A DNA stretch of 64,000 nt from Cerrena zonata (Eukaryota; Basidiomycota; Agaricomycetes; Polyporales; Cerrenaceae), in NCBI GenBank assembly GCA_038087015.1, contig JASBNA010000013.1, positions 124,001-188,000 of the forward strand, in the 5' to 3' direction. The position numbers and the translations under genes were made by a program. Shown here one piece after another: positions 9,953 through 20,192 of the stretch; position 1 is the stretch's first letter; every line of letters starts with the position of its first letter. Below the pieces are notes generated by a model. The model saw nothing but the letters and a program-made list of their open reading frames with translations, ran no database searches and was not told the origin of the DNA.

Positions 9953-11986
9953 TTATCTAATATTCATTAAACTTTTCAATTTTTTCGATTCATCGTTATT
10001 AAGTAGTTCATTAGTATCATCATCTAATCTGTCGCCCGACTCTCCGTGGCGATTTTGCTTATATAAATCAAATAATGACCAAAATTTTAAATTTTCATCT
10101 CCGGCAACGGTTGCTAAAGTTAATGAATCAGGACTTAAACATCCACTCAAGATTCGGGAATCATGTGCTCCATTGATTTCTCCAGTTTTTTGTAAAGTTG
10201 GATAATTGAATAAGGATATACTATTTGTTGGATAACCATGAGTTGCCACTATTTCCATACCAATTCCCAGAGCGTACCCCCAGTTTAATGATGATATTTG
10301 TGATCCTGTTTCAATCGTATTAACTCGTGCACCAGTACTGGTATTCCAAAAATTAATTGTTTTATCGGAAGTACCTCCTCCAGTCGCCAAGATTGATGAT
10401 TGATATGGACACCATGATAATGCTTTAACTGCTGCTTTATGAGCAGTTTTGGTGAAGAGTGGTTGTGCTTTAGTATTGGTTTCCTGAAGCCCATGACTAT
10501 TTCTTGCATCCCAAATACAAACTAAATTATCATTGCCTCCAGTGGCAAATTGATTACCATCGGATTTATATTCAATCCCACACACTTCTGCTTGATGCAC
10601 ATCTTCAATTTTATTAATAACATGTTGTGCAATTCTTACATCACTATGATATATGTTTCCTAATTTTGATCCACTAGTTAAAATATGTTGACTCCAACTT
10701 TGGGCTGCAATTCTAGTTTGATGGTTTTCACAATTTAATGTTCTTAATCGAGTATTTGTTTCAATATCCCATATTTCAATTAATCCATCATCTTTCCCAA
10801 TTGATATATATGATCCATCTTCTGACCATTTTAATGAGGTGACCAATGTTTTCTCCGGTAATTCACATAATAATCCAACTGATCCCGTCAGAGCATTCCA
10901 TACATAAATTGCATCTTCTAATCCAATTGCAAGTAAATTTGTTGATGACCAGGCTAATAAATTTAAATAAAAATCATCAACCAACCCAGGTGCATCAAGT
11001 ACTCTTTCTGGTGCAGTAGGAATCTTTTTCGCTCTGGCAGAGGCGGCGGCGGGCCTTAAACTTCCAATTAAATCTTTCCCACTACCACTATTTGATCGTT
11101 TATTATTAAATAAACTAATTGGTTTATTACGTTCTGGTGGTAATGGTTTATAACTAAGAATACGTGAATTCACTTCTAATCCACATGCCTCCGCAACGTG
11201 ATGTTGATATATTTTAGAAGTTTGTGCTTTAATATGAGTTTGGGGTGAAGAATTTGGATGGGGGTTAGTATTATTGGTTTGTAATTTCCCAGTTATTGGA
11301 TTGCGATGGAATGGGATAAATCGATCGGACGAAGTGGTGGAACTTTGCAATTGAGTATCTGAAGTATTTGTTGATCCTCCTTGACTAATCAACGAATTTG
11401 TTCTACGTAATTTAATTTTAGGTTCTGCTGAACTTCCAAGTAAGCTTGATGAACTTTTAGGCCTGGAAAATGCTGATATCGATGATTTGGATCTTAAATT
11501 AGAAATTGGTGTTCTTAATAGTGGTCTAGGATATGCTGATCTTGAATTGGAAGATGTCGAAGCGGCTGATGATGAAACTGGCCTAATATAATTTTTTTCC
11601 TTTGTATCTGATCTTGCAAAAGAGTCACTGAGCGATACATTACCACTCCCACTTGGTCTTGAATTGTTAAGATAAATGGTTCTGTTACTAACATTAGGAC
11701 TCATATTTTGTAAATACTTTCTTTTATTTGGTGATGTAAGTTGTTTATTGGGTGAAGTAACTTGTTTATTAGGTGAAGATAATAGATTATCATTTTTCAA
11801 ACCAATTTCACTGGTTGATCTAGTTGGTGAGTTAAGAAACAGTCTTTTTCTTTGATTCGATGGTTTTAAAGTATCATAATTTACACTTCCACTTCCACTG
11901 CCGCTAGCAGACGCTGGTGGTTGTAATTTAATCGGCGAAGTCACCGAGTTCTTCTTGGGAGACTCCAAAACTATGGATGAGGACAT
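9953..11986 (-). CDS. CDC20: CDC20, WD40 activator of the anaphase-promoting complex
   Basis: 677 residues from an ATG at 11984-11986. Cdc20 recruits substrates such as securin and mitotic cyclin to the APC/C. The features are in the expected order: a long Ser-rich N-terminus with three SPNK repeats (about 71-88, likely CDK sites), RxxL degron-like motifs (RKRLFLN, RKYLQN), the C-box DRFIPFH at 221-227, seven WD repeats from about residue 330 beginning RVLDAPGLVDDFYLN, and the C-terminal Ile-Arg tail that docks on the APC/C. The relative Cdh1 was considered, but the first WD repeat (AIYVWNALTGSV, ISIGKDDGLIEIWD) and the final repeats resemble Cdc20 more. The gene is unbroken. It is transcribed toward HOG1. 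Confidence 0.8.
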   Translation of the reverse strand: MSSSIVLESPKKNSVTSPIKLQPPASASGSGSGSVNYDTLKPSNQRKRLFLNSPTRSTSEIGLKNDNLLSSPNKQVTSPNKQLTSPNKRKYLQNMSPNVSNRTIYLNNSRPSGSGNVSLSDSFARSDTKEKNYIRPVSSSAASTSSNSRSAYPRPLLRTPISNLRSKSSISAFSRPKSSSSLLGSSAEPKIKLRRTNSLISQGGSTNTSDTQLQSSTTSSDRFIPFHRNPITGKLQTNNTNPHPNSSPQTHIKAQTSKIYQHHVAEACGLEVNSRILSYKPLPPERNKPISLFNNKRSNSGSGKDLIGSLRPAAASARAKKIPTAPERVLDAPGLVDDFYLNLLAWSSTNLLAIGLEDAIYVWNALTGSVGLLCELPEKTLVTSLKWSEDGSYISIGKDDGLIEIWDIETNTRLRTLNCENHQTRIAAQSWSQHILTSGSKLGNIYHSDVRIAQHVINKIEDVHQAEVCGIEYKSDGNQFATGGNDNLVCIWDARNSHGLQETNTKAQPLFTKTAHKAAVKALSWCPYQSSILATGGGTSDKTINFWNTSTGARVNTIETGSQISSLNWGYALGIGMEIVATHGYPTNSISLFNYPTLQKTGEINGAHDSRILSGCLSPDSLTLATVAGDENLKFWSLFDLYKQNRHGESGDRLDDDTNELLNNDESKKLKSLMNIR

Positions 11987-13435
11987 TGATGCTAATGTAA
12001 TGCAATTCTATAGTATCTATGAAGTTTTCTTGCTTTTTTTTAATATTTTTTTTTTCTTATAGCTTTAAGCTCAATTCATTAACCAACTAGTTAAGATTGA
12101 TAAATATGAATAACTTTATAACGACCAAGGACAACGTATAGCAACTTACCAAAGAAAAAGAAGGATTATTGGAGGTAAAGAGAGTTGAAAGTCACTAATT
12201 TTTTTTTTTTCTTTTTGGTTTTTCCTTACTCGAGTCTGATCAATGTATGAAACAATAAGGCAAGTAATTAATGGGAGGTCAAGGCACAGATGGTATTGTA
12301 AAGACCACAAGTAGAAATGAAATAACAAAAAGCACGCTATGTGAAGGACCTAATATAATAAGAAAAAATTCAGATTCAGAACTTGAAGAAGGAAAACAAA
12401 AACAATATGTTTATCAAACAATTGACTTGTTCGAAAAGAGTAATATAATTGAAAAAGTAAGCCTGAGAGCTTGTACAATATATATCTAATTGAAAAGTCT
12501 TTCGAGTATTAGAAGATGACACTTTTCCAGGGCAGAGATAGGTAGGCAATTGATTATTGGGAATAGGCAATGCTTTTCAATTGGTGTTGTCTATTCAATT
12601 CTTTCTAAGGAGAGAATGAGGTAGTATAAACAAAAGACCCGTAGTAATAATGAAACGAGACAAATGTTCCAATCTGAACAAAGAGTACCCACAGGGCAAT
12701 GTAACAAAGCTAATCAATGAAATCAAAGGGGAAGTGATTCCTAGCTGATTTCTATTCAGTGATTAGTAGACCTTGTTAATTCAATTAAGCTTGATCAGTT
12801 CACAAGAAGCTACTGAAAATTTTTCTCTTCCTCTTGATCGGTTTTGTCTCTTTTTTTTTGTTCTGTTTTGCCTTGAAGAATCAGAAGCTATTGATTATCA
12901 ACCAAAACAAAAAAAGTAACTCCCTTTGCAATCTATTCAACAACAAATAACCTAGCTGAGAATATTGGCGATTCAACGTCTGAAACAATAATAGTGTTGA
13001 ACGGCTTCTCTGGCAATATATTCCGTTCTGGTAAAGCCAATTAATTGATCCCTAAAGGAAATAAAATGATGATGATGTCCAGATTCGAAGTATTCAATTA
13101 AACCCTTTTTGGGAAGTTTGTAAATATTGTTACCTGGCTCCAAATAGGAAGTTGATTCACAAAATAACCGTTCGCACCAGCGCTGCGTTCGTTCAAGTCA
13201 CTTGATGCTTCGCTTATGTAAGAGTTCGACAGAGACCGGCATTCGCGACGTACTTACTGTTCCCGGCCTTTCTGAGTCATGTGACTCGTATTTTTTATTT
13301 TGGGAAACAGATGTACGGGGGTTTATATCAATTTCGCAATTTCATATTTATTCAACAGGCGAACTGTCAGTCTATGGAATTTTATCAGTCAACGGAAGAA
13401 GCTATTTGATTGATCTTTAGGTATCGAGCATCATT
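11987..13435. other. Long intergenic region between divergent CDC20 and VPS20
   Basis: 1,449 bp, the longest gap in the window, serving as upstream DNA for both flanking genes. It holds several T tracts (near 12040, 12200, 12850) and, at 12973-13242 on the minus strand, a protein-like open frame interrupted by one TGA (listed separately). A 72-codon ATG frame at 12271-12489 (plus) has composition like non-coding AT-rich DNA and is not called. I found no tRNA A/B-box pair. Confidence 0.5.
12973..13242 (-). pseudogene. Unrecognised short reading frame with one in-frame TGA
   Basis: Starting at an ATG at 13240-13242, the minus strand reads 14 codons (MPVSVELLHKRSIK), a TGA at 13198-13200, then 74 further open codons to a TGA at 12973-12975. 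The second part looks protein-like, with charged and aromatic residues mixed (YKLPKKGLIEYFESG, HHHHFISFRD, RTEYIAREAVQHYY), but contains no ATG and matches no family I know. The same frame is also open upstream of the ATG back to about 13345. The stop is followed by C, a context that can be leaky in yeast. Options are a decayed gene, a sequencing error, a spliced or read-through gene, or chance. Confidence is low. Confidence 0.25.
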
Positions 13436-14092
13436 ATGGGACAGGGACCCTCGCAGCCAAAGATCACGGCTCAGGATAGGGCGATATTTCAGCTTAAGCA
13501 ACAACGAGATAAACTCAAACAGTACCAACGGAAGCTAAATAGCATTGTTGAACGTCAAAAGAGTTTAGCCAAAGAAGCAGTTAATAATAAGCAACCGGAG
13601 AAGGCTAAATTCTATTTACGATCCAAGAAACAGCAGGAGTCGACTATTCTTAAGACTTATGACCAGTTAGATAATTTGGAAAGCTTAATTGGTACCATTG
13701 AATTTAAATTAATCGAAAAGGATGTTCTTTACGGATTACAAGAAGGTAATAAAGTATTATCTAAATTGAACTCAGAAATGAGTGCCGATAAAATTGATAA
13801 ACTTTTGGATGACGTGGAAGATGAACGCTTGAAAGTAGATGACGTTCTGAACATGTTGGGAATGGGTGCAGGGCTTAGTAATAGTGAAGAACATGAAGTT
13901 GATGAGGAATTTGAAAGATTACAGAAAGAAGCTGAAGACAAATCTGATATTAAATTACCTGACGTACCTAAACACGAGAATATCAGTTTACCTGAAGTAC
14001 CTAAAGAAAGAATCGAAAGCCCACAAATTGAACAAGAACGTGAACAAGATCGTGATTCGGATCGTCAAACGCATGAACCATTAGCTGCTTGA
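13436..14092 (+). CDS. VPS20: VPS20, ESCRT-III subunit
   Basis: 218 residues; S. cerevisiae Vps20 is 221. Vps20 links ESCRT-II to Snf7 and nucleates the ESCRT-III filament that forms multivesicular-body vesicles at endosomes. The N-terminus MGQGPSQPK carries Gly2 suited for N-myristoylation, a hallmark of Vps20/CHMP6. The rest is a basic helical hairpin (ITAQDRAIFQLKQQRDKLKQ, then the long helix with RSKKQQESTILKTYDQL) and an acidic C-terminus with LP-rich MIM-like motifs (IKLPDVPKHENISLPEVPK). The start is fixed by the myristoylation signal. It is divergent from CDC20 and convergent with HEM2, with 126 bp between stops. Confidence 0.9.
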   Translation: MGQGPSQPKITAQDRAIFQLKQQRDKLKQYQRKLNSIVERQKSLAKEAVNNKQPEKAKFYLRSKKQQESTILKTYDQLDNLESLIGTIEFKLIEKDVLYGLQEGNKVLSKLNSEMSADKIDKLLDDVEDERLKVDDVLNMLGMGAGLSNSEEHEVDEEFERLQKEAEDKSDIKLPDVPKHENISLPEVPKERIESPQIEQEREQDRDSDRQTHEPLAA

Positions 14093-14218
14093 GCTTTCAA
14101 GATAGATAATCCTTTCAATTCTACATCCCTTGTATATTAACAAATCACTTTTCTTTGCATAACAATATATACATAAATTTAATATTTACAAAATCTTTTT
14201 TTTTTATTTACAATCGAT

Positions 14219-15364
<1,146 letters not shown>

Positions 15365-15455
15365 CTAAACGACGGAATTGTATTAGCGGTGTTTAAAGAA
15401 AGAGAGATGTACGGAGGTTTATTTAATTATATATGAAAGAATAGATAAAATAGAT

Positions 15456-16292
15456 CTAGATATCCTTCTTAGCTTCATCTTCATCGGTGGAAGCTTTATA
15501 GAATTTTCCGTAGTAGACTACTTGACCGGCAAGTATCAAGTTGAGAATTAACCCACTAGAATAGCCGGTTAACAAGACATAATCACTTGGTTTCAAGGCC
15601 TTACGGGTACCTTTAATTGTTGTAAACACTCTTATAGCAGTTCCAAGTACATTAGCACCAATGGTAATATTAGATAAATGACTTGTGGACTTCAAAAGAT
15701 AATTTTTTCTAAGTTGAGGAATTTTACCAACGATTGAAATAGGAATGCCTAAAATTTGCAACCCATCAATTAAAGAGGATGGAGCTATCTTTGTTAAAAA
15801 GATAAATATACCGAACATAGTGAGAATTGGTTTTTGCAACTCCTTTAAAGAATATTCAATTTGCAATTTTTCTGGAGAGTTGCTAATACTTTCAAAATGT
15901 TGTCTCAAACGGTAATATTCGATCAAGAGAATTATAATAACATTTTGAATACCCACTAAGGCAGTTTCCCCATAGTTAACAAAAGAGTTTTTGTTTTGGA
16001 AGTTATAAACAATGTGAATCAATTGACTTAAAGTTTCTAAACTTAAACCTTCTAAAGTAATTCCATTTGCAACCTTGATCCTACCTTCTAATGTAGGAGG
16101 ATTTACAACCTTGAGAATTTGGGGTACTTTAACCACACTCGACGCACCAACAACAACACCACCCAAAGCAGCAGCCAATACTCTAGCTATCCCAATGACC
16201 TTGATCTGTTGGAATGCCATCTGCAAAATTATCTTTTTCGAAACATCTGGATTGAAGAGAAGTTTGATTAATTGAATAACTGGATGTACCAT
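15456..16292 (-). CDS. MPDU1-like PQ-loop membrane protein
   Basis: 278 residues from an ATG at 16290-16292. Two PQ-loop motifs are visible, KVPQIL (PQ at 57-58) and GKIPQLRKN (PQ at 192-193), each starting a three-helix bundle, for seven predicted membrane segments. The best fit is the mannose-P-dolichol utilization defect 1 (MPDU1/Lec35) branch, whose members are needed for use of dolichol-linked mannose and glucose in the ER; the spacing, the STSHLSNITIGAN segment after the second PQ and the short charged C-terminus agree. Other PQ-loop families (cystinosin-like, Ypq vacuolar amino acid transporters) were considered and fit less well. The substrate cannot be read from sequence. Confidence 0.7.
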   Translation of the reverse strand: MVHPVIQLIKLLFNPDVSKKIILQMAFQQIKVIGIARVLAAALGGVVVGASSVVKVPQILKVVNPPTLEGRIKVANGITLEGLSLETLSQLIHIVYNFQNKNSFVNYGETALVGIQNVIIILLIEYYRLRQHFESISNSPEKLQIEYSLKELQKPILTMFGIFIFLTKIAPSSLIDGLQILGIPISIVGKIPQLRKNYLLKSTSHLSNITIGANVLGTAIRVFTTIKGTRKALKPSDYVLLTGYSSGLILNLILAGQVVYYGKFYKASTDEDEAKKDI

Positions 16293-16539
16293 CGTTATCT
16301 ATAAGTTTTCTAGTATACAAATGCCCTAAATATGAAACTCTGAACGTGTTGTAAGAACGTAACTAACCTTCTAAGGGTCTTTTATATATGTATATATATT
16401 TTTTTTTTGGGTTGGTTTCTCCATTTTTTTTTCGATTCCCCATTGAATGCATGTGCGCGTTATCTTTTAGCCACGGTGATTTTACAATGTTGATTTTATA
16501 TCAAAATCTTTCCAACTATACTATACAAAGAGGTAAATA

Positions 16540-18825
16540 CTAATATTGGAGCTTCTTAGTACGAGAAGCTTTGGCTACTTTTTCTTGTAGAATTTGTTCT
16601 TGTTTTTCAACGTATTTTAAGTTGTCTAAGTGTAAATTCAATAATTTGACAATTTCTTCAACTGGGTTTTCACCCTTGGCTTTAGCTTCAGAATTGGAAA
16701 ATCCATTCAATAAGTTTTTATTAAAAACATCACTGACCGAGTTGATTTCGTTGATTAAGGTGGTCAAGTTGTCACCCAAAGTATCTAATCTTTCATCTAA
16801 TAACTCTGCGTTATGATATGCCTTTTCACGTAACTTATCTGTAACGCTTAATCCGTTAGCTGAGCTCATATCTTTAGAAGAGTTAGTAACATCAGAATTC
16901 AATTCGATGTTATTGAGTAAAATATCTGCCTGTTGTTCATAATTATCTAAAACTTGATCCAATTCATCTTGTTGATTTTCAACAAATAACAAGTGTTGGT
17001 CAATTTTCTTTTGTAATAGTTCAGCTTCTAAGGTTTCTTGATTCAAGTGTGTTATTTCTTCACCGCTATTTACCAATTCTTGATCCCATTCCTTAACTCT
17101 TTCGGTATACTCTTGGAAGATATTGGAACCAGTGGTGAGTTGTCTTGACCATTTCAATATCAAGTCATCCATATTCATATTGTCAATCGAGACTGGTTTC
17201 GGTTGAATTTGAGTAGGTTTAAGATTTGGTTCTTGTTTATTAGGTGCTGGTTTATCATCTTTTTTTTCTTCTGGTTTGGCACCGAAGGAAACAGGTTTAT
17301 CATCTTTCTTTTCTTCTGGTTTGGCACCAAAGGAAAAGCCACCAGTAGCAGGTTTATCATCTTTCTTTTCTTCTGGTTTGGCACCTAATGAAAATCCGCC
17401 AGCAGCAGGCTTGTCATCCTTCTTTTCTTCTGGTTTAGCACCAAATGAGAATCCACCAGTAGCCGGTTTAGATTCAGCGGGTTTTGAACCGAATAAACCA
17501 CCAGCTGCCGGTTTGTCATCCTTCTTTTCTTCTGGTTTAGCACCAAATGAGAATCCACCAGTAGCCGGTTTAGATTCAGCGGGTTTTGAACCGAATAAAC
17601 CACCAGCTGCCGGTTTGTCATCTTTCTTTTCTTCTGGTTTAGCACCAAATGAGAATCCACCAGTAGCCGGTTTAGATTCAGCGGGTTTTGAACCGAATAA
17701 ACCACCAGCTGCCGGTTTGTCATCCTTCTTTTCTTCTGGTTTAGCACCAAATGAGAATCCACCAGTAGCCGGTTTAGATTCAGCGGGTTTTGAACCGAAT
17801 AAACCACCAGCTGCCGGTTTGTCATCCTTCTTTTCTTCTGGTTTAGCACCGAAAGAAAATCCGCCAGCTGCCGGCTTATCATCCTTCTTTTCTTCTGGTT
17901 TAGCACCGAATGAGAATCCACCAGTAGCAGGTTTAGATTCAGCGGGTTTTGAACCGAATAAACCACCAATTGCCGGTTTGTCATCCTTCTTTTCTTCTGG
18001 TTTAGCACCGAAAGAAAATCCACCAGCTGCCGGCTTATCATCCTTCTTTTCTTCTGGTTTAGCACCAAATGAGAATCCACCAGTAGCAGGTTTAGACTCA
18101 GCGGGTTTTGAACCGAATAATCCACCAGCTGCCGGTTTGTCATCTTTCTTTTCTTCTGGTTTAGCACCAAAAGCAAATCCAGTAGCTGGTTTAGAACCGA
18201 ATAACCCACCAACAGCAGGTTGGTCGTCTTTCTTTTCTTCTGGTTTAGCACCAAAAGCAAATCCAGTAGCTGGTTTAGAACCGAATAACCCACCAGCCGG
18301 AGGTTGATCGTCTTTCTTTTCTTCTGGTTTAGCTCCAAACAGGAATGCCGGAGTTGTTGATTTAGAAGAGTCAGCAGAAGGAGGATTTATGGAGAAGGCA
18401 GGTTTATTTTCATTTGATTGGTTTCCAAATAAACCACCTGAAGGTTTTGGTTGATTTCCGAACAAACCACCATTTGAGGTCAGGGCGGCACCAGAAGCGG
18501 TATCATTAGATGCTCCAAAAAGACCACCAGAAGCAGTATTATTAGAGGCTCCGAAAAGACCACCAGAAGCAGTATTATTAGAGGCTCCGAAAAGACCACC
18601 AGTGGTTGGTTTGGCATTAGGGGTGGATGGGTTTGCAGCATTATTCGAGTTAGCGCCAAACAATCCACCACTCGAAGATTGGTTATTACTTCCAAACAAC
18701 CCACCAGAAGGTTGACTATTGGATTGGTTATTGGATTGATTTCCGAACAAGCCACTGCCAGAAGACTGGTTATTAGAGTTATTTCCAAAACCAGAAAAAC
18801 CAGTATTATTTGAACCAAAAGACAT
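16540..18825 (-). CDS. NSP1: NSP1, central-channel FG nucleoporin
   Basis: 761 residues from an ATG at 18823-18825. Nsp1 forms the central transport channel of the nuclear pore with Nup49 and Nup57 and also joins Nup82. The first 150 residues are Asn/Gly-rich with GLFG-type motifs. A long charged FxFG domain follows, in which FSFGAKPEEKKDD and GLFGSKPAESKPA alternate (about residues 165-520). The last 220 residues form the conserved Nsp1-C coiled coil (from about LILKWSRQLTTGSNIFQEY). The FxFG spacer KPEEKKDD closely resembles that in S. cerevisiae Nsp1. The repeat array is almost identical at the DNA level and opens long false frames on both strands. The next gene downstream is the PQ-loop gene, same strand. 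Confidence 0.95.
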   Translation of the reverse strand: MSFGSNNTGFSGFGNNSNNQSSGSGLFGNQSNNQSNSQPSGGLFGSNNQSSSGGLFGANSNNAANPSTPNAKPTTGGLFGASNNTASGGLFGASNNTASGGLFGASNDTASGAALTSNGGLFGNQPKPSGGLFGNQSNENKPAFSINPPSADSSKSTTPAFLFGAKPEEKKDDQPPAGGLFGSKPATGFAFGAKPEEKKDDQPAVGGLFGSKPATGFAFGAKPEEKKDDKPAAGGLFGSKPAESKPATGGFSFGAKPEEKKDDKPAAGGFSFGAKPEEKKDDKPAIGGLFGSKPAESKPATGGFSFGAKPEEKKDDKPAAGGFSFGAKPEEKKDDKPAAGGLFGSKPAESKPATGGFSFGAKPEEKKDDKPAAGGLFGSKPAESKPATGGFSFGAKPEEKKDDKPAAGGLFGSKPAESKPATGGFSFGAKPEEKKDDKPAAGGLFGSKPAESKPATGGFSFGAKPEEKKDDKPAAGGFSLGAKPEEKKDDKPATGGFSFGAKPEEKKDDKPVSFGAKPEEKKDDKPAPNKQEPNLKPTQIQPKPVSIDNMNMDDLILKWSRQLTTGSNIFQEYTERVKEWDQELVNSGEEITHLNQETLEAELLQKKIDQHLLFVENQQDELDQVLDNYEQQADILLNNIELNSDVTNSSKDMSSANGLSVTDKLREKAYHNAELLDERLDTLGDNLTTLINEINSVSDVFNKNLLNGFSNSEAKAKGENPVEEIVKLLNLHLDNLKYVEKQEQILQEKVAKASRTKKLQY
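17270..18330. repeat. Coding tandem repeat array of NSP1, basic unit about 102 bp
   Basis: Within NSP1 a 34-codon unit built from GLFGSKPAESKPATGG and FSFGAKPEEKKDD recurs several times in near-identical DNA. Half-units lacking the GLFG segment are interspersed. Because units are so alike, copy number is likely to vary between strains and may be miscounted in short-read assemblies. Confidence 0.85.
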
Positions 18826-19187
18826 GATTTAGTTTATGCTGAGGGTTGATCAATTGAGATAGAGGGAAAAAAAATTCACCGAAAGAGATGGGCTTTCTTC
18901 TTGCAACTGTCAAGCTAGTTCTGTCCACGACTCTGTGATACGATATCAAACTCAACCTATTAATCGATCTTTGAATCGGCCAAAGGAACGAGTTGATATT
19001 TTAAAAAACATTTAAAAAAAAAAAAAAACGAAATGAGTGAAAATCAAAGTATCTTACCCGTGCACCAGAGAGAACGGAAGGGATTTTTCAAGGTTATTAA
19101 AATCGGGACTATACGGACTACAAAGGACAATTGCAAGAATACAAATATATCTAAAAAGTGTTTATTAAAAATACGTAAGCATCAAGA
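18826..19187. other. Intergenic region: NSP1 upstream side and GPM1 3' flank
   Basis: 362 bp of AT-rich DNA with A tracts near 18868 and 19013-19028. A 73-codon plus-strand frame at 19033-19254 runs into the antisense of GPM1 and is not a gene. I see no other element. Confidence 0.6.
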
Positions 19188-19934
19188 TTATTTCTTAGAA
19201 CCTTGGGCAGCAACGGCGGCAGCACCGGCAGCAGCAGCTTCTGGGTCCAAGTAGTAAGCAGGTTTAGTTGGAGCCAATTTTTCATCTAATTCGTAAACCA
19301 ATGGGATACCAGTTGGGATGTTTAAACCAGCGATATCATCATCGGAAATGTTATCCAAGTGTTTAACTAAAGCTCTTAAAGAGTTACCGTGAGCAGCAAT
19401 TAAAACAGTTTTTCCAGCAAGTAAATCACCAGAGATTTCATCTTGGTAGTATGGTAATAATCTATCAATGACTAATTTTAAAGATTCAGTTCTTGGAATA
19501 ACAGCAGGGTCGATATCTCTGTAACGAATATCACCAACTTGAGTAAATTTAGAGTCATCAGCGATTTCTGGAGGTGGGATATCAAAAGATCTTCTCCAGG
19601 TTTGGAATTTTTCTTGACCATATTGTTGTAAAGTTTCTGCTTTATCTTTACCTTGTAAATCACCATAATGTCTTTCATTTAATCTCCATGATCTTTTGAC
19701 TGGAACGTACAATTGATCAGCAGATGATAAGGCAATGTTAGCAGTTTGAATGGCTCTAGATAATTTAGAAGTATATAAGATATCAACATTAATTCCAGCT
19801 TCTTTAATTAATTCACCAGCTTTATTAGCTTCTTTTTCACCAACGGCAGATAATCTAACATCAACCCAACCGGTGAATAAGTTTTTTTCATTCCAATCGG
19901 ATTGACCGTGTCTAACTAAAACTAATTTTGGCAT
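19188..19934 (-). CDS. GPM1: GPM1, phosphoglycerate mutase (2,3-BPG dependent)
   Basis: 248 residues from an ATG at 19932-19934; S. cerevisiae Gpm1 is 247. Interconverts 3- and 2-phosphoglycerate in glycolysis. The N-terminal [18 protein letters not shown] contains the phosphohistidine (RHG, residues 8-10). RRSFDIPPP and the second histidine motif [15 protein letters not shown] are present. The C-terminus is an Ala-rich tail ending in Gly-Ser-Lys-Lys. Codon use is strongly biased to a few codons (TTG/TTA, GGT, GCT, AGA) with no visible CTG, as expected for a highly expressed glycolytic gene. It is intact. Confidence 0.97.
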   Translation of the reverse strand: MPKLVLVRHGQSDWNEKNLFTGWVDVRLSAVGEKEANKAGELIKEAGINVDILYTSKLSRAIQTANIALSSADQLYVPVKRSWRLNERHYGDLQGKDKAETLQQYGQEKFQTWRRSFDIPPPEIADDSKFTQVGDIRYRDIDPAVIPRTESLKLVIDRLLPYYQDEISGDLLAGKTVLIAAHGNSLRALVKHLDNISDDDIAGLNIPTGIPLVYELDEKLAPTKPAYYLDPEAAAAGAAAVAAQGSKK

Positions 19935-20192
19935 TGTATTATGTATGTATTCAATTGATTATACAAAAGAGTTGAAATTGAATTTGGAAAATCAGCATAT
20001 ACAATTATGGACTTTTTTTCATGTATTTATATGGAGCAAAGCCGTGGTGAGTGCACACCGTCGATTTAACCACCTGATTGCATCGGCGATGTGGAACTAT
20101 GAAGTCCGAACATCAAGTGTGGTTGTGGTGTACGGGGCTGGTTTACCAAAGTAAGGTGATGGATCAGTTGACAGCATAAATTGACTGATTTT

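Noticed and set aside
9644..9960. Several 77-89 codon plus-strand frames
   Set aside because: They read through the 13-bp CTGTCTATCTTAT repeat, giving repetitive Leu/Ile/Ser/Cys peptides, and overlap each other in all three frames.
9953..11986. CDH1/HCT1 instead of CDC20
   Set aside because: Both share C-box, WD repeats and IR tail, but the first and last WD repeats resemble Cdc20; kept as CDC20 with reduced confidence.
12271..12489. 72-codon ATG frame on the plus strand in the CDC20-VPS20 gap
   Set aside because: Asn/Lys/Ile-rich composition like non-coding AT-rich DNA, no domain, no neighbour support.
13190..13260. Possible tRNA around a GTTCGA word at 13223
   Set aside because: No matching A box at the right distance, no acceptor-stem complementarity, and the word lacks the CC expected in a B box.
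17276..18307. 343-codon plus-strand frame antisense to NSP1, and a 317-codon minus-strand frame offset from NSP1
   Set aside because: Both arise from the repetitive NSP1 array: they consist of monotonous repeats with no other domain, while the NSP1 frame has FxFG repeats and a conserved coiled coil.
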